From NCBI RefSeq assembly GCF_900292035.1, contig NZ_OMPO01000001.1, positions 248,001 through 312,000 on the forward strand: a DNA stretch of 64,000 nucleotides, written 5' to 3'. Position 1 is the stretch's first letter, and each line of letters begins with the position of its first letter. The notes beneath the pieces are model-generated. The model was not told the origin of the DNA. It saw nothing but the letters and a program-made list of their open reading frames with translations, and searched no databases. The DNA comes from Blastococcus sp. Marseille-P5729. GTDB lineage: Bacteria > Actinomycetota > Actinomycetes > Mycobacteriales > Antricoccaceae. Position numbers and translations under genes: made by a program. Positions 50,849 to 59,628 of this stretch are shown one piece after another.

Positions 50849-52174
50849 ATGACTTCGAACGCGTCCGATCAGAGCCCCGACTTCCACGAGGTCGTCGAGC
50901 TGTGCTCCCAGCTGATCGCGATCGATTCCAGCAACACCGGCGATCCAGCGACATCGGCCGGTGAGCGTGAGGCGGCCGAGTGGGTCGTTGCCCGGCTCGA
51001 GGAGGTCGGGTACGAGCCGACCATGCTCGGCTGGGACGAGAGTCGCCAGAACGTGATCGTCCGGGTGGACGGCGCCAGCCCCGACAAGCCAGCGCTCCTG
51101 CTGCATGGGCATCTTGACGTCGTCCCGGCGGTGGCGGAGGAGTGGTCGGTCGACCCCTTCGCGGGCGTCATCAAGGACGGCTTCGTGTGGGGTCGTGGCG
51201 CGATCGACATGAAGGACATGGTCGCGATGATGATCGCGATCCTGCGGCGCTGGAAGACCGACGGCGTCCGTCCCGACCGCACCATCGTCTTCTGCTTCAC
51301 CGCCGACGAGGAGCACGGCGGGGTGTACGGCGCCCACTGGCTGGTCAAGAACCACCCCGAGCTGTTCGAAGGATGCACCGAGGCGGTCGGTGAGGTTGGC
51401 GGCTTCTCCCACACCGTCGACGAGGGCACCCGCGTGTACCCGATCATGACCGGCGAGAAGGGGATCGCGTGGATGAAGATCACCGCCACCGGCACCCCCG
51501 GGCACGGGTCGATGGTGCACCAGGACAACGCGGTCGCCAAGCTTGCCGACGCCGTGTCGCGCGTCGCGGCCCACCAGTTCCCGATTGTCTGGACCGACAC
51601 GCTGCGCCAGTTCGTCGCGGGGATCGGCAAGGCGATGGGCACGGATCTGGCGAGCGTCGAGCCCGAGGTGATCATCGACAAGCTGGGCGCGCTCGGACGG
51701 ATCATCGGCGCCACCCTGCGCAACACCGCCAATCCGACCGGCCTGCAGGCCGGCTACAAGGTCAACGTCATCCCGTCGACGGCGACCGCCACCCTGGACT
51801 GCCGGATCATCCCGGGGCAGGAGGAGGAGTTCGAGCGGCAGATCGACGAGCTCCTCGGCCCGGACATCACCCGCGAGTGGATCGTCCACGACAAGGCGCT
51901 GGAGATCTCGTTCGACACCCCGCTCGTGGAGGCGATGACCGCAGCGCTGAAGTTCGAGGACGACGCCAGCCAGACCCTCCCGTTCCTCATGTCCGGTGGT
52001 ACTGACGCGAAGGCCTTCGTTGATCTTGGAATGAGCTGCTACGGCTTCTCACCGCTGAAGCTCCCACCGGACCTCGACTTCGCCGCGCTGTTCCATGGCA
52101 TCGACGAACGGGTGCCGGTCGACGCGCTCACCTTCGGCGCCCGCGTGCTCAACCGCTTCCTGCTCAGCCTGTAA
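50849..52174 (+). CDS. M20 family peptidase/deacylase
   Basis: This 441-residue zinc-dependent M20 enzyme (ArgE/DapE/CPG2-like) has first-ligand motif LLLHGHLDVVPA, bridging Asp in WGRGAIDMKDMVAMM, catalytic Glu pair in FTADEEHGGVYG and the C-terminal His in FHGIDERVPV. The lid domain lies at about residues 200-330. It should remove acyl groups or cleave dipeptides with a free carboxylate in the cytosol; the substrate is not clear. It is followed by an SDR and a quinone oxidoreductase 32 and 39 bases on, so the three may form an operon. Confidence 0.9.
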   Translation: MTSNASDQSPDFHEVVELCSQLIAIDSSNTGDPATSAGEREAAEWVVARLEEVGYEPTMLGWDESRQNVIVRVDGASPDKPALLLHGHLDVVPAVAEEWSVDPFAGVIKDGFVWGRGAIDMKDMVAMMIAILRRWKTDGVRPDRTIVFCFTADEEHGGVYGAHWLVKNHPELFEGCTEAVGEVGGFSHTVDEGTRVYPIMTGEKGIAWMKITATGTPGHGSMVHQDNAVAKLADAVSRVAAHQFPIVWTDTLRQFVAGIGKAMGTDLASVEPEVIIDKLGALGRIIGATLRNTANPTGLQAGYKVNVIPSTATATLDCRIIPGQEEEFERQIDELLGPDITREWIVHDKALEISFDTPLVEAMTAALKFEDDASQTLPFLMSGGTDAKAFVDLGMSCYGFSPLKLPPDLDFAALFHGIDERVPVDALTFGARVLNRFLLSL

Positions 52175-52206
52175 GACGACCCCGACCGCACACCCAAGGA
52201 GCCTGC

Positions 52207-53019
52207 ATGACCGACACGCCCAATCTCGACGGCAAGGTCGCCCTCGTCACCGGAGGAGCCGGAGGCTTCGGACGCGCGGTCACCGAGATCCTCCTGGAGC
52301 AAGGCGCCCAGGTCGCCCTGACGGACGTCGAAGAGGAGCGCACCCGCGAGACCGCCAAGGAGCTCGGCGCCGTCCCATTCGTGCTCGACGTGACCAGCTG
52401 GGAGGCCAACCAGCAGGTCGTGCAGCAGGTCGAGGAGCACTTCGGCGGCCTCGACATCTCGTTCCTGAATGCCGGCATCGGGCTGAACATGGGTGCGCTG
52501 GCGTTCGACATCGATAAGTACCGCCTGATCGCGGCGGTGAACTACGACGGTGTGGCCTTCGGCATGCAGGCCGCGATTCCCGCGATGCGGCGCCGCGGCG
52601 GCGGCCACATCGTCGCCACCGCATCGATGGCGGGCCTGGTCTCGATGCCGGGCGACCCCTACTACACGATGACCAAGACGGCGGTGGTCGGGCTGGTCCG
52701 TGGTGCCGGGCCCGAGCTGGCGCGCGAGAACATCAAGATGAACGGGCTGTGCCCGGGGTTCGCCGATACCCCGATCATCGACTCCTTCCGTCACAAGCTG
52801 GAGACGGACGAGTTCCCGGTCATCCCGGCCCGCACGGTCGCTGAGACCTTCCTGCAGGCCGCGACCTCCGACGAGAGCGGCGTGTGCTGGCTGATCCAGG
52901 CGGGCATCGAGCCGGCCCCGTTCAAGTTCCGCGGCGTGCCGGCCGCCCGCAGGCCGGACGGTACGCCGTACGGCGTACCGAAGGACATGGACCCGGACGC
53001 GAAGAACCCGAACGCCTAG
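52207..53019 (+). CDS. Short-chain dehydrogenase/reductase
   Basis: This 270-residue classical SDR has the cofactor motif GGAGGFGRAVTEIL, NAG in FLNAGIGLNMG, Ser in TASMAGLVSMPG and the active-site YTMTKTAVVG. A C-terminal extension of about 35 residues (RPDGTPYGVPKDMDPDAK) is unusual for the family. AAGGAG precedes the ATG. It is downstream of the M20 gene and upstream of the quinone oxidoreductase. The sequence just after the stop repeats TACCGAACGC and AACGCCTAG, a short local duplication (53009-53047). Confidence 0.9.
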   Translation: MTDTPNLDGKVALVTGGAGGFGRAVTEILLEQGAQVALTDVEEERTRETAKELGAVPFVLDVTSWEANQQVVQQVEEHFGGLDISFLNAGIGLNMGALAFDIDKYRLIAAVNYDGVAFGMQAAIPAMRRRGGGHIVATASMAGLVSMPGDPYYTMTKTAVVGLVRGAGPELARENIKMNGLCPGFADTPIIDSFRHKLETDEFPVIPARTVAETFLQAATSDESGVCWLIQAGIEPAPFKFRGVPAARRPDGTPYGVPKDMDPDAKNPNA

Positions 53020-53058
53020 TACCGAACGCTGGGTACCGAACGCCTAGGAGGCTGCGTC

Positions 53059-54054
53059 ATGAAGGCTTGGCTGGTCGAGCGCAACGGCGATCCCAAGGAC
53101 GTCCTCGAGTGGAAGGACGCGCCGGAGCCCGTCGTCCATCCCGGGATGGTCAAGGTGAAGGTGCTCGCTGCGGCGCTGAACTTCCCCGACATCCTGCTGT
53201 GCCAGGGCAAGTACCAGGTGACTCCGACTCTCCCGTTCACCCCGGGGGTCGAGATCGCCGGCGAGATCGTCGAGCTCGGCGAGGGCGTCACCACGTGGCA
53301 GGTGGGTGACCTTGTCTTCGGCGGTCCGCACAGCGACGCCGGCGCGGGCGGCGGGTACGCCGAGTACGCCGCGATGGACGCCGATAGCATCTTCCGCGTC
53401 CCGGACGGCATGCCCGCGGAGGAGGCGGCCGGCTACCTGCTGACCTACCAGACGTCGTGGGTCGCGCTGCACACCCGCGGCCAGATCAAGGCCGGTGACG
53501 TCGTGCTGGTGCACGCCGGCGCGGGCGGGGTCGGCTCGGCGGCGATCCAGCTGGCCAAGGCCGCGGGCGCCACGGTCATCGCGACGGCCGGCGGTCCGCA
53601 GAAGAAGCAGGTGCTCACCGAGCTGGGTGCGGACGTCGCGATCGACTACCAGTCCGAGGATTTCGTGCAGATCGTCAAGGACGCTACCGGCGGCCGCGGC
53701 GCGGACATCGTCTACGACCCGGTCGGCGGGGACGTCTACGACAAGTCCACCAAGTGCATCGCCTTCGAGGGCCGCATCCTGATCATCGGGTTCACCGGCG
53801 GCCGGTTCGCACAGGCGGCCACCAACCATGTCCTGGTGAAGAACTACAGCGTCGTCGGCGTGCACTGGGGCTACTACAAGCAGATGCGTCCCGAGGTCAT
53901 CCCCGAGGCGGACGCCGCGCTCAGTGAGCTGCACGCGGCCGGGAAGATCAAGCCCTACATCTCCAAGGTCTACAGGTTCAGCGAGCTGCCCGAGGCACTC
54001 GAGGCGCTGGGCGGCCGCAAGACCACCGGCAAGGTCGTCGTCGTCCCCGACTAG
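53059..54054 (+). CDS. Zinc-independent quinone oxidoreductase (MDR family)
   Basis: This 331-residue medium-chain reductase uses NADPH. The catalytic N-terminal domain has NFPDILLCQGKYQ and PGVEIAGEIVELGEG, and lacks the zinc Cys and His set. The Rossmann motif is HAGAGGVGSAAIQLAKAAGA at about residue 150. It belongs to the quinone oxidoreductase/QorA branch and may protect against quinones or enals. CTAGGAGG precedes the ATG. It closes the SDR group, and the next gene (DUF5703) is convergent with its end only 14 bases on. Confidence 0.9.
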   Translation: MKAWLVERNGDPKDVLEWKDAPEPVVHPGMVKVKVLAAALNFPDILLCQGKYQVTPTLPFTPGVEIAGEIVELGEGVTTWQVGDLVFGGPHSDAGAGGGYAEYAAMDADSIFRVPDGMPAEEAAGYLLTYQTSWVALHTRGQIKAGDVVLVHAGAGGVGSAAIQLAKAAGATVIATAGGPQKKQVLTELGADVAIDYQSEDFVQIVKDATGGRGADIVYDPVGGDVYDKSTKCIAFEGRILIIGFTGGRFAQAATNHVLVKNYSVVGVHWGYYKQMRPEVIPEADAALSELHAAGKIKPYISKVYRFSELPEALEALGGRKTTGKVVVVPD

Positions 54055-54068
54055 CAGCCGGATCGGCC

Positions 54069-54284
54069 CTACAGGATGGGGCGGGGGAGATGCTCGTGGC
54101 GGCGGCGACGGCGCATGATCACCTTGCGCGTTCCGTCGGAGTACTTCAGTAGCCGGGCCAGCTCCCAGCCGCCGACGCCGGCTTGCGCCGACAGCATCTG
54201 GGCGGCGCTCTTGATGCCCGTGCCCCTGGGGATGCGCACCGGCGCGTACTCCCACTGGTCCTCGTACGAGATCGGCTGATTCAT
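54069..54284 (-). CDS. DUF5703 family protein
   Basis: This 71-residue protein matches the small actinobacterial DUF5703 family. It has YEDQWEYAPVRIPRGTGIK, WELARLLKYSDGTRKVIMRRR and a basic tail. Its function is unknown and it has no membrane helix. The start is ATG 54284, because a TAGAAT box seven bases upstream predicts that transcription begins exactly there; ATG 54293 would add three residues and lie before the start site. It overlaps the region just after the RecD-like gene end and may serve as a separate leaderless transcript. Confidence 0.8.
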   Translation of the reverse strand: MNQPISYEDQWEYAPVRIPRGTGIKSAAQMLSAQAGVGGWELARLLKYSDGTRKVIMRRRRRHEHLPRPIL

Positions 54285-54291
54285 GGGCGGC

Positions 54292-54297
54292 ATTCTA
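54292..54297 (-). promoter_or_regulatory. -10 box of a leaderless promoter (DUF5703 gene)
   Basis: TAGAAT on the minus strand is followed by seven bases and the ATG. It lies across the stop of the RecD-like gene, and there is no Shine-Dalgarno. Confidence 0.6.
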
Positions 54298-56235
54298 TGC
54301 ACCACGCCCGTGCCGAGGTCCGCGGCTGGTCGAGGCGACACGCTCACGCAGCCGAGCCGTCAGCGAGGTCAGCCTGGGCCGGGCGGCCTTCTGCCGGACG
54401 GCGTACGCCAGGGCGGGGCCCGAGCCGTGCACGATCGACAGGTGCTTCTGGGCACGCGTGAAGGCCGTGTAGACCAACGGGCGCACCAGCAGCCGGCCCG
54501 ACTCCGGCGGCACCACGGCGACCACTGCGGGCCACTCCGACCCCTGTGCGCGATGGACGGTGATTGCCCAGCCGTGCAGCAGGTCGCCGAGCGCCTTTCC
54601 TGATATCTCGGCGATCCCAGACGAGAACTCGACGGTGAGGGACTTCTCCCCGGTGCCGACGACGGTACCGACCTCACCGTTCGCGTAACCGAACGGCGAC
54701 GCGTCGAGGTGGTTGGCGGTGGCGACCACCCGGTCCCCGACGTCGAACCCCGACACGGCGCCCGGCCCGGGGTTGAGCTGTTTCTTCAGGGCCAGGTTGA
54801 GCTCCTTGGTGCCCGCCGGTCCGCGGTGCACCGGCGTGACGACCTGGATGTCGGAGGCATCGAACCCGAACACGCGTGGGATCGAGTCGGTGACGAGCTG
54901 GCGGGTGCGGTGGGCCGCCTCGGCGGATCCCCGCGCACCGACGACGACCACCTCACGAGTCGGGTCGTCCACGGGCGGCAGCACGCCTTGGCGCACCTCG
55001 GCCGCCAGCGCCGCGATCTGACCGCCCTCGGCCTGGCGGTAGAGCCGCGTGAGCTCTGTGACCGGCACGACCCCGGACTCGATCAGGTCGCCCAGGACTC
55101 GCCCAGGCCCGATCGACGGCAGCTGCGCCACGTCCCCGACGATCAGCACGTGAGCGCCGTCCTGCACGGCGTCGAACAGCGCCGCCGCCAGCAGGACGTC
55201 GAGCATCGAGGACTCGTCGACGACCACGATGTCGGCCGGGATGGGATCTTCCCACCCACGAAGGAATCCACCGTCGCGGCCCTGCGCCCCGAGCATGCGG
55301 TGCACCGTCATCCCCTCGCCGCCGGCGAGCTCGCCCAGACGCTTGGCGGCGCGGCCGGTCGGCGCGGCCAGCGCGACCTCCTTGTCGTGCATTCGGGCCA
55401 GCTCGACGACGGAGCGTACGGTGCGCGACTTGCCGGTGCCGGGCCCTCCCGTCAGGACGCTCACGCCCGATGTCATCACCAGCTCGACCGCCTCGGCCTG
55501 CTTCTCATCCAGCCCCTCGACGGCGTTCGCTAGTGAGCTCTTCTTGCCCCACTTCTGGGCGCTGGCGGCGATCCGGGAGATGTCGACAGCGATGGAGTGC
55601 TCGGCGTCGGCGTACTCCTTGAGCGCGATGAGATCGTCGGTACGACGGACGACGAGGTCCTCGTCGACGGCCACCGCGACCGCGTGCTCGGGGTCGTGGA
55701 TGCCGGCCGCGGCGACCGCGCCGAGAACCTCCTCGATCGCCACCTCCGTGTGGCCGCTGGCCGCCTCTTGCCGCACCGCGTCGGCGACGACCGCGCGAGC
55801 GCGCCGCGGGTCTTGCCGGTCCAGCGAGCCGAGGACCGAACGGGCGACTCCGTCGGCGTCCGCGACGTCGATGCCGCGGATGCCGACGATCCGCCACGGG
55901 TCGTTCTCGATCAGCCGGACGCAGTCGTCGCCCACCTCGTCGATCAGCGCCTGCGCCGCACGGGCCGGGATGCCCGCGGGTACGAGCATCCGTACGACGT
56001 CATAGAGCGGTTGGACGCCCAGCCAGCCCGACAGCAGCCGCTCGGCGCGTTTCGCACCGGTCTTCGGCAGCCGCAGCAACGAATCGCGGCTCACCAGGTC
56101 GGCGCGCACGATCCCGGCCTTGGGCAGGTCGGCGGCGCTGGAGATCCCGAGATGCGGCCACAGGCCCGCGTCGCAGAAGGCCGCGAAGACGCGGTCGGCG
56201 TCCACCGGCCACTGCGCCCGCCGAATCTCGGCCAC
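54295..56235 (-). CDS. RecD2-like superfamily 1B helicase
   Basis: This 646-residue 5'-3' DNA helicase of the RecD2 type has an N-terminal helix-hairpin-like section (LLRLPKTGAKRAERLL), then the motor with motif I LTGGPGTGKSRT, motif Ia AAPTGRAAKRL, motif II VVVDESSMLD, motif IV TELTRLYRQ and C-terminal motif VI VYTAFTRAQKHLSI. No recB or recC is nearby, as usual for RecD2. It probably resolves stalled replication or repair structures. The start is taken as GTG 56235, which overlaps the aldo/keto reductase TAG by one base; the frame runs to 56403 but that is not conserved. It is likely cotranscribed with the reductase. Confidence 0.88.
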   Translation of the reverse strand: MAEIRRAQWPVDADRVFAAFCDAGLWPHLGISSAADLPKAGIVRADLVSRDSLLRLPKTGAKRAERLLSGWLGVQPLYDVVRMLVPAGIPARAAQALIDEVGDDCVRLIENDPWRIVGIRGIDVADADGVARSVLGSLDRQDPRRARAVVADAVRQEAASGHTEVAIEEVLGAVAAAGIHDPEHAVAVAVDEDLVVRRTDDLIALKEYADAEHSIAVDISRIAASAQKWGKKSSLANAVEGLDEKQAEAVELVMTSGVSVLTGGPGTGKSRTVRSVVELARMHDKEVALAAPTGRAAKRLGELAGGEGMTVHRMLGAQGRDGGFLRGWEDPIPADIVVVDESSMLDVLLAAALFDAVQDGAHVLIVGDVAQLPSIGPGRVLGDLIESGVVPVTELTRLYRQAEGGQIAALAAEVRQGVLPPVDDPTREVVVVGARGSAEAAHRTRQLVTDSIPRVFGFDASDIQVVTPVHRGPAGTKELNLALKKQLNPGPGAVSGFDVGDRVVATANHLDASPFGYANGEVGTVVGTGEKSLTVEFSSGIAEISGKALGDLLHGWAITVHRAQGSEWPAVVAVVPPESGRLLVRPLVYTAFTRAQKHLSIVHGSGPALAYAVRQKAARPRLTSLTARLRERVASTSRGPRHGRGA

Positions 56236-57209
56236 TAGCGGCGGCGCTCCGGGTACCCGAAGCTGGGCTCGGCGACCTCGTCGAGAGCGTCGTAGATCTC
56301 CGCCGGTAGCGCGAGGTTCTCGATCGACAGCGATGCCTGCAGCTGACCGGCGGTGCGGGCGCCGAGGATCGCCGAGGTCACGCCCGGGCGGTCCCGCACC
56401 CATGCCAGCGCGATCGCGAGCGGCGAGACTCCGAGCCCGTCGGCGGCCGTGGCCACCGCCTCGACGATCCGCGTGGAGTCACCGCCCAGGTACCGGCGTA
56501 CGAACTCACCGAGGTGCGGCGAGGCGGCCCGCGAGTCGGACGGCGTCCCGTGCCGATACTTCCCAGTCAGCACGCCGCGGCCCAACGGCGACCAGGCGAT
56601 GACGCCGACGCCGAGCGAGCGGGCGGCCGGGACGACCTCGCGCTCGACCCCGCGCTCCAGAAGCGAGTACTCCATCTGCGTGGTGACGATCGGGGCGCAC
56701 GAGCGCTGCAGCTGCTGGATCGTGGCGGCGCGGGTCAGCTGCCAGCCGGAGTAGTTCGAAACGCCGACGTAGCGCACGCGCCCGCTCGAAACCGCTGTGT
56801 CCAGGGCCGCGAGAGTCTCCTCCAGCGGTACCAGCGGATCCCAGGCGTGCAGCTGCCACAGATCGATGTAATCGGTGCCCAGGCGCTTCAGCGACGCATC
56901 CAGCGCGGCGAGGAGGTGTCCGCGCGAGGCGCCCCGGCTCATCGGACCCGGGCCGGTCCGACCGACCGCCTTGGTGGCGATCACCATCCGCTCGCGAGGG
57001 ACGACGGTGCGCAGCAGCCGCCCGACCACCTTCTCGCTCTCGCCGTCGACGTACACGTCGGCGGTGTCGATCAGGTTGCCGCCGGCCTCGACGTAGGCCA
57101 GGAGGCAGGCGGTCGCCTCGTCACGGTCGGTGTCGCGTCCCCAGGTCATGGTGCCAAGCCCGAGGCGAGAGACGACTAGCCCACTTCTTCCCGCAACACG
57201 CTGCTCCAC
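56235..57209 (-). CDS. Aldo/keto reductase (second family)
   Basis: This 324-residue AKR is of the YajO/voltage-channel beta subunit type, distinct from the 23098 enzyme. It has RSGLVVSRLGLGTMTWG at the start, catalytic Asp and Tyr in NLIDTADVYVDGESE, Lys in VIATKAVGRTG and His in LWQLHAWDPL, and the C-terminal cofactor region AILGARTAGQLQASL. The GTG start at 57209 lies seven bases after a TAGTTT -10 box, consistent with a leaderless mRNA. It is divergent from the LLM oxidoreductase. Confidence 0.9.
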   Translation of the reverse strand: MEQRVAGRSGLVVSRLGLGTMTWGRDTDRDEATACLLAYVEAGGNLIDTADVYVDGESEKVVGRLLRTVVPRERMVIATKAVGRTGPGPMSRGASRGHLLAALDASLKRLGTDYIDLWQLHAWDPLVPLEETLAALDTAVSSGRVRYVGVSNYSGWQLTRAATIQQLQRSCAPIVTTQMEYSLLERGVEREVVPAARSLGVGVIAWSPLGRGVLTGKYRHGTPSDSRAASPHLGEFVRRYLGGDSTRIVEAVATAADGLGVSPLAIALAWVRDRPGVTSAILGARTAGQLQASLSIENLALPAEIYDALDEVAEPSFGYPERRR

Positions 57210-57216
57210 TCTGACG

Positions 57217-57222
57217 AAACTA
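57217..57222 (-). promoter_or_regulatory. -10 box of a leaderless promoter (aldo/keto reductase)
   Basis: TAGTTT on the minus strand is followed by seven bases and GTG 57209. There is no Shine-Dalgarno in the gap. Confidence 0.55.
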
Positions 57223-57277
57223 CCTGTTCTGTGCCACGGTGGTCCTGAGGCTCGCGGGGGCCAAGGAAGGACGCGGA

Positions 57278-58324
57278 ATGAAGCTCGGGGTGAATCTCGG
57301 TTACTGGGGTGCGGGCACCGACCAGTCCAACATCGACATCGCCGTGGAGGCAGACCGACTTGGCTTCGACGTCGTCTGGGCCGCGGAGGCGTACGGCAAC
57401 GACGTCGTCTCGACCCTCGCGTTCGTCGCGGCTCGCACCGAACGGATCGACATCGGGTCGGCGGTGATGCAGATACCAGGACGCACTCCCGCGATGACCG
57501 CGATGACTGCCGCCGGGCTCGACGCCCTCTCGGGTGGCCGGTTCCGGTGCGGGCTCGGCGTCTCGGGCCCCCAGGTCTCGGAAGGCTGGCACGGTGTCCG
57601 CTACGACAAGCCGCTGGGCCGCACCCGTGAGTACATCGAGATCGTGCGGATGGCGCTGCAGCGCAAACGACTGCGCTACGACGGCACGCACTTCCAGCTG
57701 CCGCTGCCCGACGGGCCTGGCAAGGCGCTGATGCTGGTTACGCCGCCGCTGCGCGCCGACGTCCCGATCTACCTGGCCGCGGTGGGTCCGAAGAACCTCG
57801 AGCTCACCGGTGAGATCGCCGATGGGTGGCTGGGCGTGTTCACGGCGTACGACGACCTGCAGCCCGTTCTGGACCGGATCGCGGCGGGCGCCGAGAAGGC
57901 CGGCCGGTCGCTCAGCGACATCGACGTCGGCGTGAGCGCCGGTGTCGCGATCGGCGACGACATCGAGCAGATGGCTGACCGGATCCGACCGCACCAGGCG
58001 CTGTACATCGGCGGCATGGGCAGCCGGGAACAGAACTTCTACAACAACAACGCCGTCCGGCTGGGCTACGGCGACGCTGCGCAGAAGATCCAGGATCTCT
58101 ACCTCGGGCGGCACTACGAGGAGGCCGCGGCTGCCGTCCCGCTCGAGCTGGTGGACCGCACCTCGCTGCTCGGACCGGTCGAGCGCGTCGCTGACCGGCT
58201 GCAGGCGCTGCGCGAGAACGGCGCCACCACCGTCAACGTCTCACCCTCCGGCGCCGACCTGGCCGAGAAGACCGACCAGCTGCGCCTGCTCGCCCAGGCC
58301 GCCGAGAGAGCTGGTATCGCGTGA
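57278..58324 (+). CDS. LLM-class F420-dependent oxidoreductase
   Basis: This 348-residue TIM-barrel protein belongs to the luciferase-like F420-dependent family. It has VNLGYWGAGTDQSN and EADRLGFDVVWAAEAYGND at the N-terminus, and GGRFRCGLGVSGPQVSEGWHG for the cofactor region. The C-terminal part carries the family insert near PLPDGPGKALMLVTPP. It should reduce or oxidise a small molecule with F420. AAGGAAGGACG precedes ATG 57278. The stop overlaps the phosphatase start by four bases (GTGA), so the two are coupled. This pairing is common in actinobacteria near the mshC region. Confidence 0.9.
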   Translation: MKLGVNLGYWGAGTDQSNIDIAVEADRLGFDVVWAAEAYGNDVVSTLAFVAARTERIDIGSAVMQIPGRTPAMTAMTAAGLDALSGGRFRCGLGVSGPQVSEGWHGVRYDKPLGRTREYIEIVRMALQRKRLRYDGTHFQLPLPDGPGKALMLVTPPLRADVPIYLAAVGPKNLELTGEIADGWLGVFTAYDDLQPVLDRIAAGAEKAGRSLSDIDVGVSAGVAIGDDIEQMADRIRPHQALYIGGMGSREQNFYNNNAVRLGYGDAAQKIQDLYLGRHYEEAAAAVPLELVDRTSLLGPVERVADRLQALRENGATTVNVSPSGADLAEKTDQLRLLAQAAERAGIA

Positions 58325-59022
58325 CGACCCTCATGCTGCTGCGCCACGGCCGATCCAGCGCTAACGACAAGGGCGTGCTGGCCGGACGCCGTCCCGGTGT
58401 CCACCTGGACCAGACCGGGCGGCAGCAGGCGCAGGCCGCCGCTGACCGGCTGCGCGACGTTCGCTTCGACCGGCTGGTCTCCAGCCCGCTCGAGCGCTGC
58501 CTGGAGACCATCGAACCGGTCATGGCCGGACGCCGCCGGAAGCTGCAGATCGACGAGGGGCTCATCGAGGCCGACTACGGCAGCTGGTCGGGCAAGAAGC
58601 TCACTGCGCTGTCGAAGGAGCCGTTGTGGGCCCAGGTGCAGAACCACCCGTCGGCGGTGACCTTCCCGGGGCGCGGCGGGGAGGCGATGGTCGACATGGC
58701 GGCGCGTGCCGTGAGCGCCGTCCGCCGGCACAACGCCAAGGTCGGGCCGGACGGCGTCTGGCTGGCCTGCAGCCACGGCGACGTCATCAAGGCCATCGTG
58801 GCCGACGCGCTCGGGCTGCACCTGGACCAGTTCCAACGGATCGTCATCGATCCGGCATCGATCACGGTGATCCGCTACACCAAGGACCGGCCGTTCGTCG
58901 TGGTCGCGAACTCCTCGAGCGGCCCGCTGTCGCAGTACGTCGTCACGGCCGCTGACAGCGACGCTGCAGTGGGCGGCGGGGCCGGACACACCGCCGCTGC
59001 AGGCCAACGTCGTCCGCGATAG
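58321..59022 (+). CDS. Histidine phosphatase (phosphoglycerate mutase-like, MSMEG_4193-like)
   Basis: This 233-residue protein has RHG in LMLLRHGRSSAN near the start, the second Arg in SSPLERCLETIEP, and Glu in EADYGSWSGKKL, with the C-terminal His in ACSHGDVIKAIV. These are the residues of the phosphohistidine mutase/phosphatase fold. The substrate is unknown. It overlaps the LLM gene by four bases. It lies next to DUF3090, SCO1664 and mshC, a set conserved in actinobacteria. Confidence 0.9.
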   Translation: MTTLMLLRHGRSSANDKGVLAGRRPGVHLDQTGRQQAQAAADRLRDVRFDRLVSSPLERCLETIEPVMAGRRRKLQIDEGLIEADYGSWSGKKLTALSKEPLWAQVQNHPSAVTFPGRGGEAMVDMAARAVSAVRRHNAKVGPDGVWLACSHGDVIKAIVADALGLHLDQFQRIVIDPASITVIRYTKDRPFVVVANSSSGPLSQYVVTAADSDAAVGGGAGHTAAAGQRRPR

Positions 59023-59070
59023 ATTGATTCTCTCGACGCGCCGCTAGAAAGGACTCCAGGTCCCCGCGAG

Positions 59071-59628
59071 ATGCCACGCAAGGTTCACGACTTCAGCCAC
59101 CCGCGCCGCTTCGTCGCCGGCACCGTCGGCCAGCCGGGCGAGCGCACCTTCTACCTGCAGGCGAGCGACGAGTCCCGCACCGTGTCGGTGGCCCTGGAGA
59201 AGGAGCATGTGCAGGTGCTGGCCGACCGGCTCGACGACATCATCGACGAGGTCGTACGGCGGGGCACGGTCGCGCCGATCGAGTCCCCGTCGGAGGATCT
59301 CGAGCCGCTGGAGATGCCCATCGACGAGGAGTTCCGCGTCAGCGCCCTGGGCCTGGCCTGGGACGAGGACCAGAAGGCCGTCGTCATCGAGGCCGTGTCG
59401 GGTGAGGACGGCGCGCTCGACGAGAACCAGATCTTCTCCGACGACGACAACGCCCCCGATGTGCTGAGGGTGACCCTCGACGCCGCTGCGGCGCGCGCGT
59501 TCGCGGTGCGCGCCAACGCCGTCGTCCACGCCGGCCGCACGCCCTGCCCGCTGTGCGGAATCCCGCTCGATCCCAGCGGGCACATCTGCCCGCGCCAGAA
59601 CGGCTACCACCGCGCCACGCTGACGTGA
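59071..59628 (+). CDS. DUF3090 family protein
   Basis: This 185-residue actinobacterial DUF3090 protein begins PRKVHDFSHPRRFVAGTVG and has YLQASDESRTVSVALEKE. Its last 30 residues have CPLCGIPLDPSGHICPRQNGY, a four-Cys zinc-ribbon-like motif (CPLC...HICPR, three Cys and a His), here quoted in part. The function is unknown, but the family always sits near the SCO1664 protein. A TAGATT box at 59020 would give a leader of about 40 bases. The end overlaps the next gene by four bases (GTGA). Confidence 0.9.
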   Translation: MPRKVHDFSHPRRFVAGTVGQPGERTFYLQASDESRTVSVALEKEHVQVLADRLDDIIDEVVRRGTVAPIESPSEDLEPLEMPIDEEFRVSALGLAWDEDQKAVVIEAVSGEDGALDENQIFSDDDNAPDVLRVTLDAAAARAFAVRANAVVHAGRTPCPLCGIPLDPSGHICPRQNGYHRATLT

